Below are positions 34,242-42,526 of a stretch of DNA of 64,000 bases, one piece after another; the first letter of the stretch is position 1, and each line of letters opens with the position of its first letter. The position numbers and the translations under genes are program-made. A model generated the notes under the pieces. That model was not told where the DNA came from, made no database searches, and saw nothing but the letters and a program-made list of their open reading frames with translations. Source of the DNA: Candidatus Bathyarchaeota archaeon (GTDB lineage Archaea > Thermoproteota > Bathyarchaeia > Bathyarchaeales > SOJC01); assembly GCA_020341775.1 (NCBI GenBank), contig CP070835.1, positions 1,857,003-1,921,002 on the forward strand, given 5' to 3'.

Positions 34242-34949
34242 TTGTATCAAGAAGCTAAGTATTTGCCAGTAGGTGATAGGGCTTTACTGGTTGAGTTTGG
34301 GACCATAGTCTCCATGAGTATCAACCAGAAGGTTCATGCTCTAGATAATGCAATTTCCCACCTTAAGGTTTTAGGTGTTGAGGAGTGTGTCCCAACTTAT
34401 CGGTCACTACTTGTTTATTATGATCCCGGAAGAACAAGTTATGGCCAATTAGTCTTCACGTTAAAGGACTTGGAGCGAAGACTCGGAGACTTTCTTGTTC
34501 GCACCAAAAGAAAAGTAGTTCAGATTCCCGTCGTTTATGGAGGCGAGTACGGAATAGACCTTGAATTTGTAGCAAGGCACCACAACCTCGACGAAGAAAA
34601 AGTGATTCAACTGCATAGCGGCAGAGAATACCTTGTTTATATGGTTGGTTTTGTCGCTGGTTTCCCGTACTTGGGCGAAGTGGCTAATGAAATCGCCACC
34701 CCTAGGCTGAAGTCACCGCGGCTGCGGGTTCCAGCAGGTTCGGTGGCAATAGCTGAGAAGCAGACTGGCGTATACCCATGCGAGTGTCCCGGGGGATGGC
34801 GAATAATTGGGCGAACACCGCTCAAGTTTTTCGACGCTACGAAGCATCCGCCAGCTTTGATTCAACCGGGAGAGACGGTGAAATTTATTCCGATTGGAGA
34901 GGAAGAGTTCGAAAGACTGTGTCGGGGCGTACAGGATGAAAATTTGTAG
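34242..34949 (+). CDS. pxpB: 5-oxoprolinase subunit B (KipI family)
   Basis: The TTG start at 34242 follows GGTGA by a good distance. The 235-residue protein has GDRALLVEFG at the start, IPVVYGGEYGIDLEFVA and the KipI-type core VGFVAGFPYLGEV, followed by PRLRVPAGSVAIA and TGVYPCECPGGWRIIGRTP. KipI proteins were first known as kinase inhibitors in Bacillus; as PxpB they are a subunit of 5-oxoprolinase. The gene overlaps pxpC by 14 bases. Confidence 0.94.
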   Translation: MYQEAKYLPVGDRALLVEFGTIVSMSINQKVHALDNAISHLKVLGVEECVPTYRSLLVYYDPGRTSYGQLVFTLKDLERRLGDFLVRTKRKVVQIPVVYGGEYGIDLEFVARHHNLDEEKVIQLHSGREYLVYMVGFVAGFPYLGEVANEIATPRLKSPRLRVPAGSVAIAEKQTGVYPCECPGGWRIIGRTPLKFFDATKHPPALIQPGETVKFIPIGEEEFERLCRGVQDENL

Positions 34950-35892
34950 AGTAGTTACTCCAGGCTTCTTTTCCACGGTTCAGGATTTGGGGAGGTACGG
35001 TTATCAGAGGTTTGGAGTGCCGGTTTCCGGAGCCATGGACACATATGCCCTCACTGCAGCTAACCTCCTCGTGGGCAACAAGAGGGAGGATGCTTGTTTG
35101 GAGATGACTTTGCTAGGTCCAAGGCTTGAGTTTCTAAAAGAAACCCTCATTTCGATCACAGGCGCTGCCCTTTCACCTGTCATAGGAGGTGCCCCAGTTT
35201 GCTGCTGGCAGACGTTGCAGGTAGGTGAAGGAGACGTACTTTCTTTTGGCGCCCCACAAAGCGGGTGTAGAGCCTATCTTGCCGTAAGAGGAGGAATAGA
35301 TGTGCCAATGGTGATGGGCAGCAGGTCGACGTATGTCCGCGGAGGATTTGGCGGCTTTCAAGGACGGAAGATGAAAACTGGAGATGTTATTGAAGCACAC
35401 ACACCAAGAAACGCGACAAAGTCAGGTCGCTTCATGCCAAAGGAATTTATTCCGCGTTACAGTAGAGCGTGGACCATTGATGTTGTGCTTGGACCTCAAT
35501 CTCACTATCTCACGGATTCGGGATTGGATGATTTTTTTTCAAGTTTCTTTACTGTAGCAGCTGAGTCGGATAGAATGGGCTACAGGTTGGATGGGGCAAG
35601 AGTAGCCCAAAAGAGTTCGCTCAAGATAGTGTCAGATGCAATTCCCGTCGGGGCGATTCAAGTACCGCCGAGTGGTAAACCCATCGTTGTGATGCGGGAT
35701 GGACAGACGACCGGGGGCTACCCGAAGGTCGCTATGATCTCAACGCCTGACATTTCTCGAATCGGACAAGCGAAATCAAGTGACAAGATTCGATTTACGA
35801 AAATTTCGTTGGGCAAGGCCCAGACAAAACTGTTGAAGTATCGGAGAAATCTTAGAGACATGAAGACTCAGCTTATAGAGACAAAGCTCTAA
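34936..35892 (+). CDS. pxpC: 5-oxoprolinase subunit C (KipA family)
   Basis: The ATG at 34936 gives 318 residues. Typical stretches are TPGFFSTVQDLGRYGYQRFGVP, shown here by its ends (STVQDLGR, FGVPVSGAMD), LGPRLEF, YLAVRGGIDVP, MGSRSTYVRGGFGG and a C-terminal GAIQVPPSGKPIV. With PxpB it forms the part of the enzyme that phosphorylates the substrate. Sequence and position in the pxpABC order agree. Confidence 0.94.
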   Translation: MKICRVVTPGFFSTVQDLGRYGYQRFGVPVSGAMDTYALTAANLLVGNKREDACLEMTLLGPRLEFLKETLISITGAALSPVIGGAPVCCWQTLQVGEGDVLSFGAPQSGCRAYLAVRGGIDVPMVMGSRSTYVRGGFGGFQGRKMKTGDVIEAHTPRNATKSGRFMPKEFIPRYSRAWTIDVVLGPQSHYLTDSGLDDFFSSFFTVAAESDRMGYRLDGARVAQKSSLKIVSDAIPVGAIQVPPSGKPIVVMRDGQTTGGYPKVAMISTPDISRIGQAKSSDKIRFTKISLGKAQTKLLKYRRNLRDMKTQLIETKL

Positions 35893-35984
35893 AAGCATTT
35901 ACTCGGTTGAGCAGCCGACGCAGATTTGTGTTACTCTGCCAAGGTTTTTTACTTGCGAATCCAAGGAAATTGTGAGTGGAAACA

Positions 35985-37073
35985 ATGAAGGTTTTGGCCT
36001 TAGATATTGGTGCGGGAACTGAAGATGTCCTTCTTTATGATGAGAGAAAAAAGCGAATTGAGAATTGCATAAAAATGGTTTTGCCATCTCCATCACAAGT
36101 TTTCGCTAAGAAAGTTAGAGCAGCAACTCAGATGCACCGTAACCTTTTTGTCAAAGGAGACATCATCGGGGGAGGCCCGTTTACGGAGGCTTTGAGAGAG
36201 CACATTGAAAAAGGCTATCGGGTCTTCATGACCAAAGCTGCTGCTTACACTGTAAGAAATGATCTTGACCAAGTTAAGGAACTCGGTATCAAAATTGTTG
36301 AGAATGCGACTCTGAAAAGTTTCAAAGGCCAAACATTAGTAACTGAGGAAGTTAATATTAGGAAACTGCAGTGCGCCTTGGCGTTTTTTGATGAATCTTT
36401 TACAGACACAGACTTCGTGGCGATCGCGGTTCAAGATCATGGAGTCCCCCCAAAGGGAGAAAGCAATAGACGATTTCGAATTGAGAAAACGCGGCAGTTG
36501 CTTGAAAGAAACCCGAAACCCGAAACGTTTGCCTTCTTGGGAGATGATATTCCCCCGCACTACCTACGAATGAGATCAGCCGCCTACGCTTCGAAAAGAC
36601 AGCTGCCAAATGCAGAAGTAGTAGTCATGGACACGTCCCAAGACGCAATCGTTGGATGTCTCAGGGACCCAGTGGTCGAAAGGGCTAATCCAATTCTTGC
36701 AGTTAACGTGGGCAATAACCACACCATGGCGGCCATTATTTCAAACGGAGAAATCACTGCAATCATGGAGCACCATACACGACTGTTGAGTCCAAAAAAA
36801 CTGGAACATCTTTTAATTAAATTCGCGGATGGAAAACTCAGCGATGATGAAGTCTTTATGGACAATGGCCATGGCGTGATCTTTCTGACTGAGCCACCCG
36901 GCTTTTCCAAGATGGAAAGAACCGTGGTCGCAGGACCAAATAGGAATATCCTAGCAAGTGCAAATCTCCCAGTTCATTTCGCAACTCCAGCAGGCGACGT
37001 GATGATGACAGGTCCTGTCGGCTTGGTTGAAGTGACCAAGAGAATACTGGCGAAGAGACGCATGCTGCCTTGA
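35985..37073 (+). CDS. DUF1786 family protein
   Basis: The 362-residue protein starts at the ATG 35985 (a GTG at 35976 is possible). The N terminus LALDIGAGTEDVLLYD has the look of an actin/hexokinase-like ATPase phosphate-1 loop, and VNVGNNHTMAAI around 245 resembles the second. This is the pattern of DUF1786 proteins, an archaeal and bacterial family sometimes loosely called pyruvate formate-lyase-activating-like, without known function. The gene lies 92 bases after pxpC and is probably separate. An ATP- or metal-binding role is inference. Confidence 0.7.
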   Translation: MKVLALDIGAGTEDVLLYDERKKRIENCIKMVLPSPSQVFAKKVRAATQMHRNLFVKGDIIGGGPFTEALREHIEKGYRVFMTKAAAYTVRNDLDQVKELGIKIVENATLKSFKGQTLVTEEVNIRKLQCALAFFDESFTDTDFVAIAVQDHGVPPKGESNRRFRIEKTRQLLERNPKPETFAFLGDDIPPHYLRMRSAAYASKRQLPNAEVVVMDTSQDAIVGCLRDPVVERANPILAVNVGNNHTMAAIISNGEITAIMEHHTRLLSPKKLEHLLIKFADGKLSDDEVFMDNGHGVIFLTEPPGFSKMERTVVAGPNRNILASANLPVHFATPAGDVMMTGPVGLVEVTKRILAKRRMLP

Positions 37074-37301
37074 AGCATTACACAGACTTGTGATGTCTCT
37101 CGCTGTTGCGCACATGTCCAGTTAAATGGTTTTACAGGTTCTCTTCTGCAATATCTCGAGACTTGTAAGGTCACTTTCGTGTTCCGACGACATTTGCGAC
37201 AACGTTGATCTGAAATTCTCAACATTCTCGAAAAGGCGAAAGGCTTTCTTTCACATGTACTGCTTGCACCTTTTCCGGTAAGCGAAGAAAGCCTCGTAAC
37301 C

Positions 37302-37694
37302 TCATGAGGCAAGGCTCTCCTCTTTAGGTGTCTTGCTTACTTGGCTGCCCTTAGTAACTTTTTCAAACAACCTGATAAGGGTGTGATGGGCTTCAGTTTC
37401 GCTGACTGTTCTGAGGTGTATTGAAACTAGGCCTATTTTGCCAGTTTTGAATGCTAGGCGTTCTGCCAGCACACGTGCTAAAGTAGTATTTCTATTTCCT
37501 AGCAGTATTGAAGAAGTGACAGGCTGAACCTGAATTTCAGTGGCTGACGGCACTGACGCAGCCAAGGTTCCCAATCTGTCTTCTCCTTCGCTTAGGAGAA
37601 CCAAGACTGCATTTTGCGTCTCTATATAAATGGCTAAAAGGCGCATGTTTTCTTCTAGAATTTCTTCCTTCACTATTGTCGCTCTGGACATCAT
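37302..37694 (-). CDS. Proteasome assembly chaperone 4 (PAC4)-like protein
   Basis: The 130-residue protein has an LLAIYIETQNAVLVLL strand pair, then LGTLAASVPS, the segment SSILLGNRNTTLARVLAERLA and FKTGKIGLVSIHL. The order 'LAxA...S.LLG......LA.RLA.KT.K...VS.NL' is what I recall for PAC4 family members, which help build the 20S proteasome ring. I place it there with moderate confidence, from memory rather than alignment. It is monocistronic; no proteasome gene is in the window. Confidence 0.55.
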   Translation of the reverse strand: MMSRATIVKEEILEENMRLLAIYIETQNAVLVLLSEGEDRLGTLAASVPSATEIQVQPVTSSILLGNRNTTLARVLAERLAFKTGKIGLVSIHLRTVSETEAHHTLIRLFEKVTKGSQVSKTPKEESLAS

Positions 37695-37799
37695 GTTTCA
37701 CCCGGTGCCTGAGACATGCAACAGAAGAGAAAGCAGGTTAATTAATATGCTTTGGCCATCGAATATACGTGTCAGAAGAGCTTGAATAGAGTTTTGCCT

Positions 37800-38156
37800 T
37801 CACTTCGTATTCTGCTGTTTAGCGGATAATTCGTCTTTCAGATGCGCGTCTAAATGGAAGACTTTCTGTCTCCCCTTTCGAAAGCTCTTAACATATCCCT
37901 CTCTTTCAAGTTGGTTTAAATAGCTGCTTTCTACTGCTCTTGCGCGACTTGTATGTCTACATACATCACTCGCCGTTCCTTGTCCAACCTTGACAAGTCC
38001 GATCGCAGTTTTCCTTAAATGATCGGGCAAGGAGATTAGCTTTTTCTCGTCCATAGTAGTGCTTCTTTCAAGCAGCTGATGCCTCATTTTGTTAATTTCA
38101 GCTTCTATCCTCTCTAATTTCACCTCAATTCTGTGAAGGGTTTCTTCGAGGGGCAT
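37800..38156 (-). CDS. Winged-helix transcription regulator with N-terminal coiled coil
   Basis: The 118-residue protein starts with a helical Glu/Lys-rich stretch (about 1-35) able to form a coiled-coil dimer. A winged helix follows: LRKTAIGLVKVGQGTASDVCRHTSRARAVES given in part (TASDVCRHTSRAR), recognition helix YLNQLEREGYVK, then the wing SFRKGRQKVFHL. Target genes are not known. Its own upstream region (38157-38448) is nearly 300 bases long. Confidence 0.75.
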   Translation of the reverse strand: MPLEETLHRIEVKLERIEAEINKMRHQLLERSTTMDEKKLISLPDHLRKTAIGLVKVGQGTASDVCRHTSRARAVESSYLNQLEREGYVKSFRKGRQKVFHLDAHLKDELSAKQQNTK

Positions 38157-38448
38157 AGCTAGTTACACCTTATATTTTGCCTAAATAGCATCATTAATGT
38201 TAATAGTTCTTAGACATAGCATACAGGTTGCATTTTCCCAGGGTAGTTTATATCATTATTTCCCTTTCACCAGATATATCGGTTTCTGAACGTGTGCTAG
38301 CGAAGTGCGGGTGCCGCAGAGTAGGCTGGAAGTGCCTCGTCAAAGACGGTTTGCGGAGCGCATTCGACAGGCTCCCTGCATGCATAAATGGCTTGCAAGA
38401 ACGTTGTCTAGTATTCTCCAGTAATGGCTCGTCGAGCGCCGAATTTTG
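38157..38448. other. 292-base gene-free stretch with possible structured RNA
   Basis: No convincing protein is encoded here. The first 130 bases are AT-rich and hold two TATA-like stretches (near 38248-38254 and 38274-38280). The rest is GC-richer and contains short hairpins, such as TGCGG-GTG-CCGCA near 38307-38319. It separates the wHTH gene and the parvulin gene, both on the minus strand. It may hold the promoter of the regulator and, on the plus strand, a small RNA; neither is proven. Confidence 0.25.
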
Positions 38449-38724
38449 CTATTCCAGCCTCTTTATTATGTGGTGCCCGTACTTCGTTTTCACAGGCGAG
38501 GAGACTTGTCCTTTTTGGAGGCTGAAAGCCGCTTTTTCAAATTCTCTCACCATTTTCCCTCTGCTGAAAGTTCCAAGGTCTCCACCCCGTTTCCCAGAAG
38601 GGCAGAGAGAGATCTCTTCCGCGATTGTTGCGAATTTTTCGCCCTGCTTCAAACGCTCTAGTACTGCTTTTACCTCATTCTCTGTTTTTACGAGGATGTG
38701 AGCGCAGTGGATTTTGTTTGGCAT
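38449..38724 (-). CDS. Parvulin-type peptidyl-prolyl cis-trans isomerase
   Basis: This 91-residue protein is a single free parvulin domain. It has HCAHILVKTENEV, FATIAEEISLCPSGKRGGDLG (here by its end SGKRGGDLG), TFSRGKMVREFEKAAF and KTKYGHHIIKRLE, including the two histidines of the active site region. It speeds proline isomerisation during folding. Lone cytoplasmic parvulins of this size are known from Thaumarchaeota and some other archaea. Confidence 0.94.
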   Translation of the reverse strand: MPNKIHCAHILVKTENEVKAVLERLKQGEKFATIAEEISLCPSGKRGGDLGTFSRGKMVREFEKAAFSLQKGQVSSPVKTKYGHHIIKRLE

Positions 38725-38846
38725 GGACGATACATGTGCCCAGTTGTTTATAAGGTTCTTTCTTGTGAAACGCTAGCTAGGCATGCCTCTCCAAACCTCC
38801 GCGTGGCTGTTTACGTGAAACTGATCATGCACGATAGAAGCCGTGA

Positions 38847-38978
38847 TTAATTGGCTAGTTTCTCGGGCGGCGTTGTCAAGTTTCTCGGAGCATGAACGTC
38901 TATTGTGTGGATTGAGTAATCGACTTTGCAAGACGCCGTGGCCATAAAGTGTGCTTTCATGTCTTGAGGTCTGATCAC
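38847..38978 (-). CDS. Possible small protein of 43 residues
   Basis: A minus-strand frame runs from a GTG at 38978 to TAA at 38847. The product (MIRPQDMKAHF..., ending PEKLAN) has a mixed composition that could be coding, and the frame keeps purine-rich first positions. No family is recognised and there is no clear ribosome site. It is the only candidate gene in the 320-base stretch 38725-39044, which otherwise holds nothing I can name. Confidence 0.2.
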   Translation of the reverse strand: MIRPQDMKAHFMATASCKVDYSIHTIDVHAPRNLTTPPEKLAN

Positions 38979-39044
38979 GCGCCTTTTCGTTGCCTATACG
39001 AGCATCGAGTTTCTCTCGTAAATCCGAGCGTCTCCGGCGAAGTC

Positions 39045-39683
39045 TTAGGCGTCTCTTTTTCTCCGCAGCAGCAATTTTCCTTGTCTTTGCCCAATTTTTA
39101 TGGCTGAGTTGATGTCGATTTTTCCTCTTCTGTGCGACTGTTGGCCCCCATAAGATCGGCTTGTTCCTGCTTCGGGCACTCTTTCAATGACAACGTGCTC
39201 TGGAAGAACTTGGATTAGGTGGCGGCAAAGCTTCTCAGAGTGTGATGGTGCGCCATTTCCGATTCGAACTGTTTTATGAGTTGCAGGTGTACGGTTCAAA
39301 ATTTCTGTTATCGTGTTCACAGTCTCATCTACGTTGGTGTAACTTTTAGTTTCTAGTATCTTGCCGTCTCCGAGAACAGCCACACCGAGATTTCGACCAG
39401 GGTCAACGCCTACAACAAGTCTTTCATACCTTTTCTTCCCTTTTATAACTCTTAATGCTTCATCGACAGTTTTAACAAGGTCTCCATTTTCCTCGTACGT
39501 TAGCACGTTTTCGTGGGTGATTGCAGAAGCTTCTTTTTTAGTAGTTATCACTACTTTGACGTCAATAGGTATAACGTCGCTTGGAGTTAAGCTTAAGAAC
39601 TGTGCCTTTTTCTTTTTCAGTTCTTTGACTAGAAGGTAGTAGGCTTTCCCCGAGACTGTTGCCACCGCAATTTTTGCCTTCAA
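39045..39683 (-). CDS. RNase H-fold, RuvC/YqgF-like protein of unknown role
   Basis: The 212-residue protein has a small N-terminal domain of about 85 residues and then a region like RuvC resolvases: VVGVDPGRNLGVAV (90-103) with Asp94 in the place of the first catalytic Asp, VVIERVPEAGTS with Glu167 and Glu171, and GKIDINSAIKIGQ with Asp190 near the C terminus. An Asp-Glu-Asp set in this order is what a two-metal nuclease of the fold needs. The C terminus is very basic (LLLRRKR), suiting nucleic-acid contact. No named family is known to me. RadB is encoded divergently next door. Confidence 0.7.
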   Translation of the reverse strand: MKAKIAVATVSGKAYYLLVKELKKKKAQFLSLTPSDVIPIDVKVVITTKKEASAITHENVLTYEENGDLVKTVDEALRVIKGKKRYERLVVGVDPGRNLGVAVLGDGKILETKSYTNVDETVNTITEILNRTPATHKTVRIGNGAPSHSEKLCRHLIQVLPEHVVIERVPEAGTSRSYGGQQSHRRGKIDINSAIKIGQRQGKLLLRRKRDA

Positions 39684-39807
39684 CGTAGACCCTTTCTTGG
39701 TGACTAGTTGGCAAAAACAATGTTAAGAGCTTTTCTCTAGCCACTCATGTCGTGGCATACATTTTAAATTCCTCTGGATTGTACCTCGTTGTGGACTGTG
39801 AACGAAT

Positions 39808-40503
39808 TTGAAAAAGTTGATCCCCACGGGATGCAGTTCAATCGACGAGTCACTTGGCGGTGGGTTGGCCGAGGGGGTCATAATCCTTGTTTTCGGGGAG
39901 GCTGAAACTGGAAAGACGACATTGGCGATTCAATGTGCTGTCAACTGCGCGAGAATGGGGTACAAGACGCTCTTTATAGATTGTAACCACACGTTTTTTC
40001 CCAAGCGCATGGCTCAGATTGCGGGGGACGACTTCGAATCTCTAGCACCCCACGTTATTTTGATGCGCCCTAGAGATTTTAAGCAGCAGACCCTTGCATT
40101 TGATGAGCTAAATGATTTTATAGGCAAGAAGGTGGGTCTCATTGTGGTCGACACCATTACCAGCCTCTACAGCGAGAACATAGGGGGCGAAGCGAAGAAA
40201 GGTTTTGCCCTGAACCGTGAATTGAACCGACAAATGGCTGGTTTAGCTCAAATCAGTAAGACTCAAAAGGTGGCAAGTTTAGTCATCAGTCAAGTGCGAA
40301 GTGTGGTTTTCCAAGAACAAGCAGTAGTGCAGCCTGTTGCTACAAGAGTGCTAAAATTTTGGGCTGACACGACTATAAACCTTAAGCCCACGTCCCGATC
40401 TGATGTGGTTACCGCGTCGGTGGAAACGCATCGACCAAGACACGCGGTCAAAAAAGCCTTTCTAAAAATCGAAGAGAAAGGCCTGTGCGACTATAAGTCT
40501 TAA
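39808..40503 (+). CDS. radB: RadB-like RecA-family ATPase
   Basis: The 231-residue protein is a short RecA/RadA relative without the N-terminal HhH domain of RadA. Walker A is GEAETGKTT (30-38), Walker B is GLIVVDTI near 112-119, and the polymerisation-type loops of full recombinases are reduced. RadB proteins assist homologous recombination in archaea, probably as mediators of RadA. A TATA-like ATTTTAAAT lies near 39762-39770. The carS gene follows after 25 bases. Confidence 0.88.
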   Translation: MKKLIPTGCSSIDESLGGGLAEGVIILVFGEAETGKTTLAIQCAVNCARMGYKTLFIDCNHTFFPKRMAQIAGDDFESLAPHVILMRPRDFKQQTLAFDELNDFIGKKVGLIVVDTITSLYSENIGGEAKKGFALNRELNRQMAGLAQISKTQKVASLVISQVRSVVFQEQAVVQPVATRVLKFWADTTINLKPTSRSDVVTASVETHRPRHAVKKAFLKIEEKGLCDYKS

Positions 40504-40528
40504 GCCATGAGGGGGGAATTGCAGAGCA

Positions 40529-41023
40529 ATGTCATTGAAATTGGTTGCAGAATCGCTCATATTCATATTCCCTGCTTACTGTGCTAATGCCGTTCCAGTT
40601 GTCCTCGGCGGTGGGCGGCCACTTGACGGCGGTAAAACTTTCTTTGATGGACGACCGCTTTTCGGACCTCATAAGACTTTTAGAGGGTTTTTTGCAGGAT
40701 TAATTATTGGAACACTGGTTGGAATTGGGGAGAGTTTTGTGTTCAACAATTGCAGCCCTTTATTGAGTTTCGGTCTTTCTTCAGGTGCGCTGATTGGAGA
40801 TTTGGGTGGAGCCTTTGTCAAGCGGCGGCTGGGATTTGCTCCTGGAGCGCTTCTTCCAATAATCGATCAAATTAATTTTGTTTTATGCGCTTTGCTTTTC
40901 TCTCTGCCAATTGCACCTCCGCCACTGATCGTGGCGTTAATCGTTCTAACTATTACAGTGCCCATACATCTTCTTACAAACCTTCTAGCATACCTAGTTC
41001 ACGTTAAAAAGAGTCCATGGTGA
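40529..41023 (+). CDS. carS: CDP-archaeol synthase
   Basis: The 164-residue membrane protein has the CarS core: ANAVPVVLGGGRPLDGGKTF, given here by PLDGGKTFFDGRPLFGPHKTFRG in parts (PLDGGK, GPHKTFRGF), then GALIGDLGGAFVKRRLG and several hydrophobic spans. It activates unsaturated archaeol phosphate with CTP, making CDP-archaeol for polar lipid synthesis in the archaeal membrane. About five spans can be seen. Clearly archaeal. Confidence 0.95.
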   Translation: MSLKLVAESLIFIFPAYCANAVPVVLGGGRPLDGGKTFFDGRPLFGPHKTFRGFFAGLIIGTLVGIGESFVFNNCSPLLSFGLSSGALIGDLGGAFVKRRLGFAPGALLPIIDQINFVLCALLFSLPIAPPPLIVALIVLTITVPIHLLTNLLAYLVHVKKSPW

Positions 41024-41033
41024 CGCACGTCTT

Positions 41034-41468
41034 CTATGGCTGAAACGGTTTGATCGTGCTTGGAAAAAGATAAAATTCGACTATTACCCATCCAATGAAC
41101 AGAAGCAGCAGTCCAATAAGCAGTGTGGTATACGCTTCTCGTGGGCTGTAAGCATACTTTGTGCTCTGATATATCAGCAACAATCCCATGATTCCGAGGG
41201 AGTATAAGATCATTGAAGCTATGCTTTCTCCCAAAAGCTGTTCGTTTAAGGCTTGCGGATAATAGGGAATCACTCTTCCTCCACTGATAAATGCGATAGC
41301 TGGCTGCTCAAGGATGTCGTAAATTCCGCCTCCGAGCAGAAAAACTGAAGTTGCTACAGCTAAAATCGTCAAGAGGATTGCCGACGGCTTGAGTGTTACT
41401 AGTTTCCAGTAGATTTTCTGGAGATAAATGGAAAGTGATGTAGCGCCCTTCTTGGCTTTACGAGACAC
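41034..41468 (-). CDS. Ost3/Ost6-like transmembrane protein without thioredoxin domain
   Basis: The 144-residue protein has three spans (about 29-48, 82-101, 112-133). The pattern GGGIYDILEQPAI before a loop ending in LNEQLLGESI, then a span, a short basic loop with SPREAY and a last span IGLLLLFIGWVIVEFYLF, matches spans 2-4 of eukaryotic Ost3/Ost6 (MAGT1/TUSC3), where the loop has IRGPP and ends QFVAETHI. The N-terminal thioredoxin domain of eukaryotic subunits is missing. The identification is from remembered sequences and pattern, so it needs a profile search. AglB is encoded at 57.9 kb. Confidence 0.5.
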   Translation of the reverse strand: MSRKAKKGATSLSIYLQKIYWKLVTLKPSAILLTILAVATSVFLLGGGIYDILEQPAIAFISGGRVIPYYPQALNEQLLGESIASMILYSLGIMGLLLIYQSTKYAYSPREAYTTLLIGLLLLFIGWVIVEFYLFPSTIKPFQP

Positions 41469-41679
41469 TTTTGCTTCGCTCCAAGAGTTACCACGAAGTT
41501 TCTTGGCTAATATGCATTTCTACACTCTACTTATATTCCTTTCCCGCTTCAAACAAGCTAAATCAAGTTATCTTTGCATTGGACTCTAGAACCGAGAAAC
41601 GCTCCGAAAAAAATGCGTGGCTTCCCGTGAGGAAAGGTAGTTAAGTTCTGCGCACCAATTAAAGGAAAAGTGAGTTAAA

Positions 41680-42498
41680 ATGGTTACCACGAGGGAAATC
41701 ATGGATATAGCATTGCGCCTGGTGGACTTCGAATCGGAGCCAGCGGACAGCGCCATTCATGTGAGTGGGAAGACCATAAAAAAGATCTTGTTTGGAATAG
41801 ATGCAGATGTTTCGGAGTTGCAGCTGGCGCAGCAATTTGGCTATGACGCAGTCATTTCTCATCACCCCAAAGGGGACTGTGCGGTGACTAATTTCCACCA
41901 AGTCTTTCGCAGGCACATTCAACAGATGGTAAACGCGGGCGTTCCTGAACATGAAGCAAAGATAGCAGTTGCTAGAAAGATGAAAGCTTTGGAGCTAGAG
42001 ATGCACACCAGAAACTATAGGCATGCTGTCGACGTAGCTCGGTTGCTGAAGATTCCTTACATGAACATTCACACGCCCCTTGATGAATTAGGAAGAAGAA
42101 TCATGACCAAAAAGATTGCACAAAACGTCGATGAAGGCTCCACGGTCGACGACGTTGTTTCAGCGTTGAGCGAATTGCCGGAATTTAGAAACGCAAAAAC
42201 CAAAATTGAGATACGTTTAGGTGATGCCGCAGATTTGGCTGGAAAAACAATAGTGTCTCATGGAGCCGGCACCAATGGAGGTTACGAAATCGCAAGAAAA
42301 TACTTCGAACATGGAACCAATACTCTCATCTATATTCATGTAAACGCTATTGATCTCGAAAAATTGGAGGCAGACGGCGCAGGGAATCTAATAGTCACTG
42401 GCCACATTGCGAGTGACTCCGTGGGGATAAATCCACTAATTAGAGAGTTGGAGAGCAGAGACGTCTCTGTTAGGAGTCTTGGAATAATTCCCTCGTAA
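41680..42498 (+). CDS. NIF3/DUF34 family dinuclear metal protein
   Basis: The 272-residue protein shows VISHHPKGD in the first third, an HTRNYRHAVDVA helix, YMNIHTPLD and near the C terminus TLIYIHVNAIDLEKL and VTGHIASDSVGIN, giving the paired His and acidic residues that bind two metals in NIF3 proteins. The family is widespread and has GTP cyclohydrolase-like or metal-handling suggestions without settled function. It is followed by an FAH-fold gene after 28 bases on the same strand. Confidence 0.82.
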   Translation: MVTTREIMDIALRLVDFESEPADSAIHVSGKTIKKILFGIDADVSELQLAQQFGYDAVISHHPKGDCAVTNFHQVFRRHIQQMVNAGVPEHEAKIAVARKMKALELEMHTRNYRHAVDVARLLKIPYMNIHTPLDELGRRIMTKKIAQNVDEGSTVDDVVSALSELPEFRNAKTKIEIRLGDAADLAGKTIVSHGAGTNGGYEIARKYFEHGTNTLIYIHVNAIDLEKLEADGAGNLIVTGHIASDSVGINPLIRELESRDVSVRSLGIIPS

Positions 42499-42526
42499 GT
42501 AGCCGGAGACGATAGGGACGGATACG

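Noticed and set aside
37074..37301. Possible C/D box RNA (GTGATGT and later CTGA)
   Set aside because: The C box has a mismatch, the boxes are about 120 bases apart and no C'/D' pair is present.
36974..37312. Minus-strand frame of 112 codons after the DUF1786 gene
   Set aside because: It overlaps the end of the DUF1786 gene antisense and looks like shadow translation; no motif supports it.
38228..38701. Plus-strand open frame of 157 codons
   Set aside because: It runs antisense through the parvulin gene and its translation is Cys/Ser/Phe-rich without a domain; the parvulin on the minus strand is clear.
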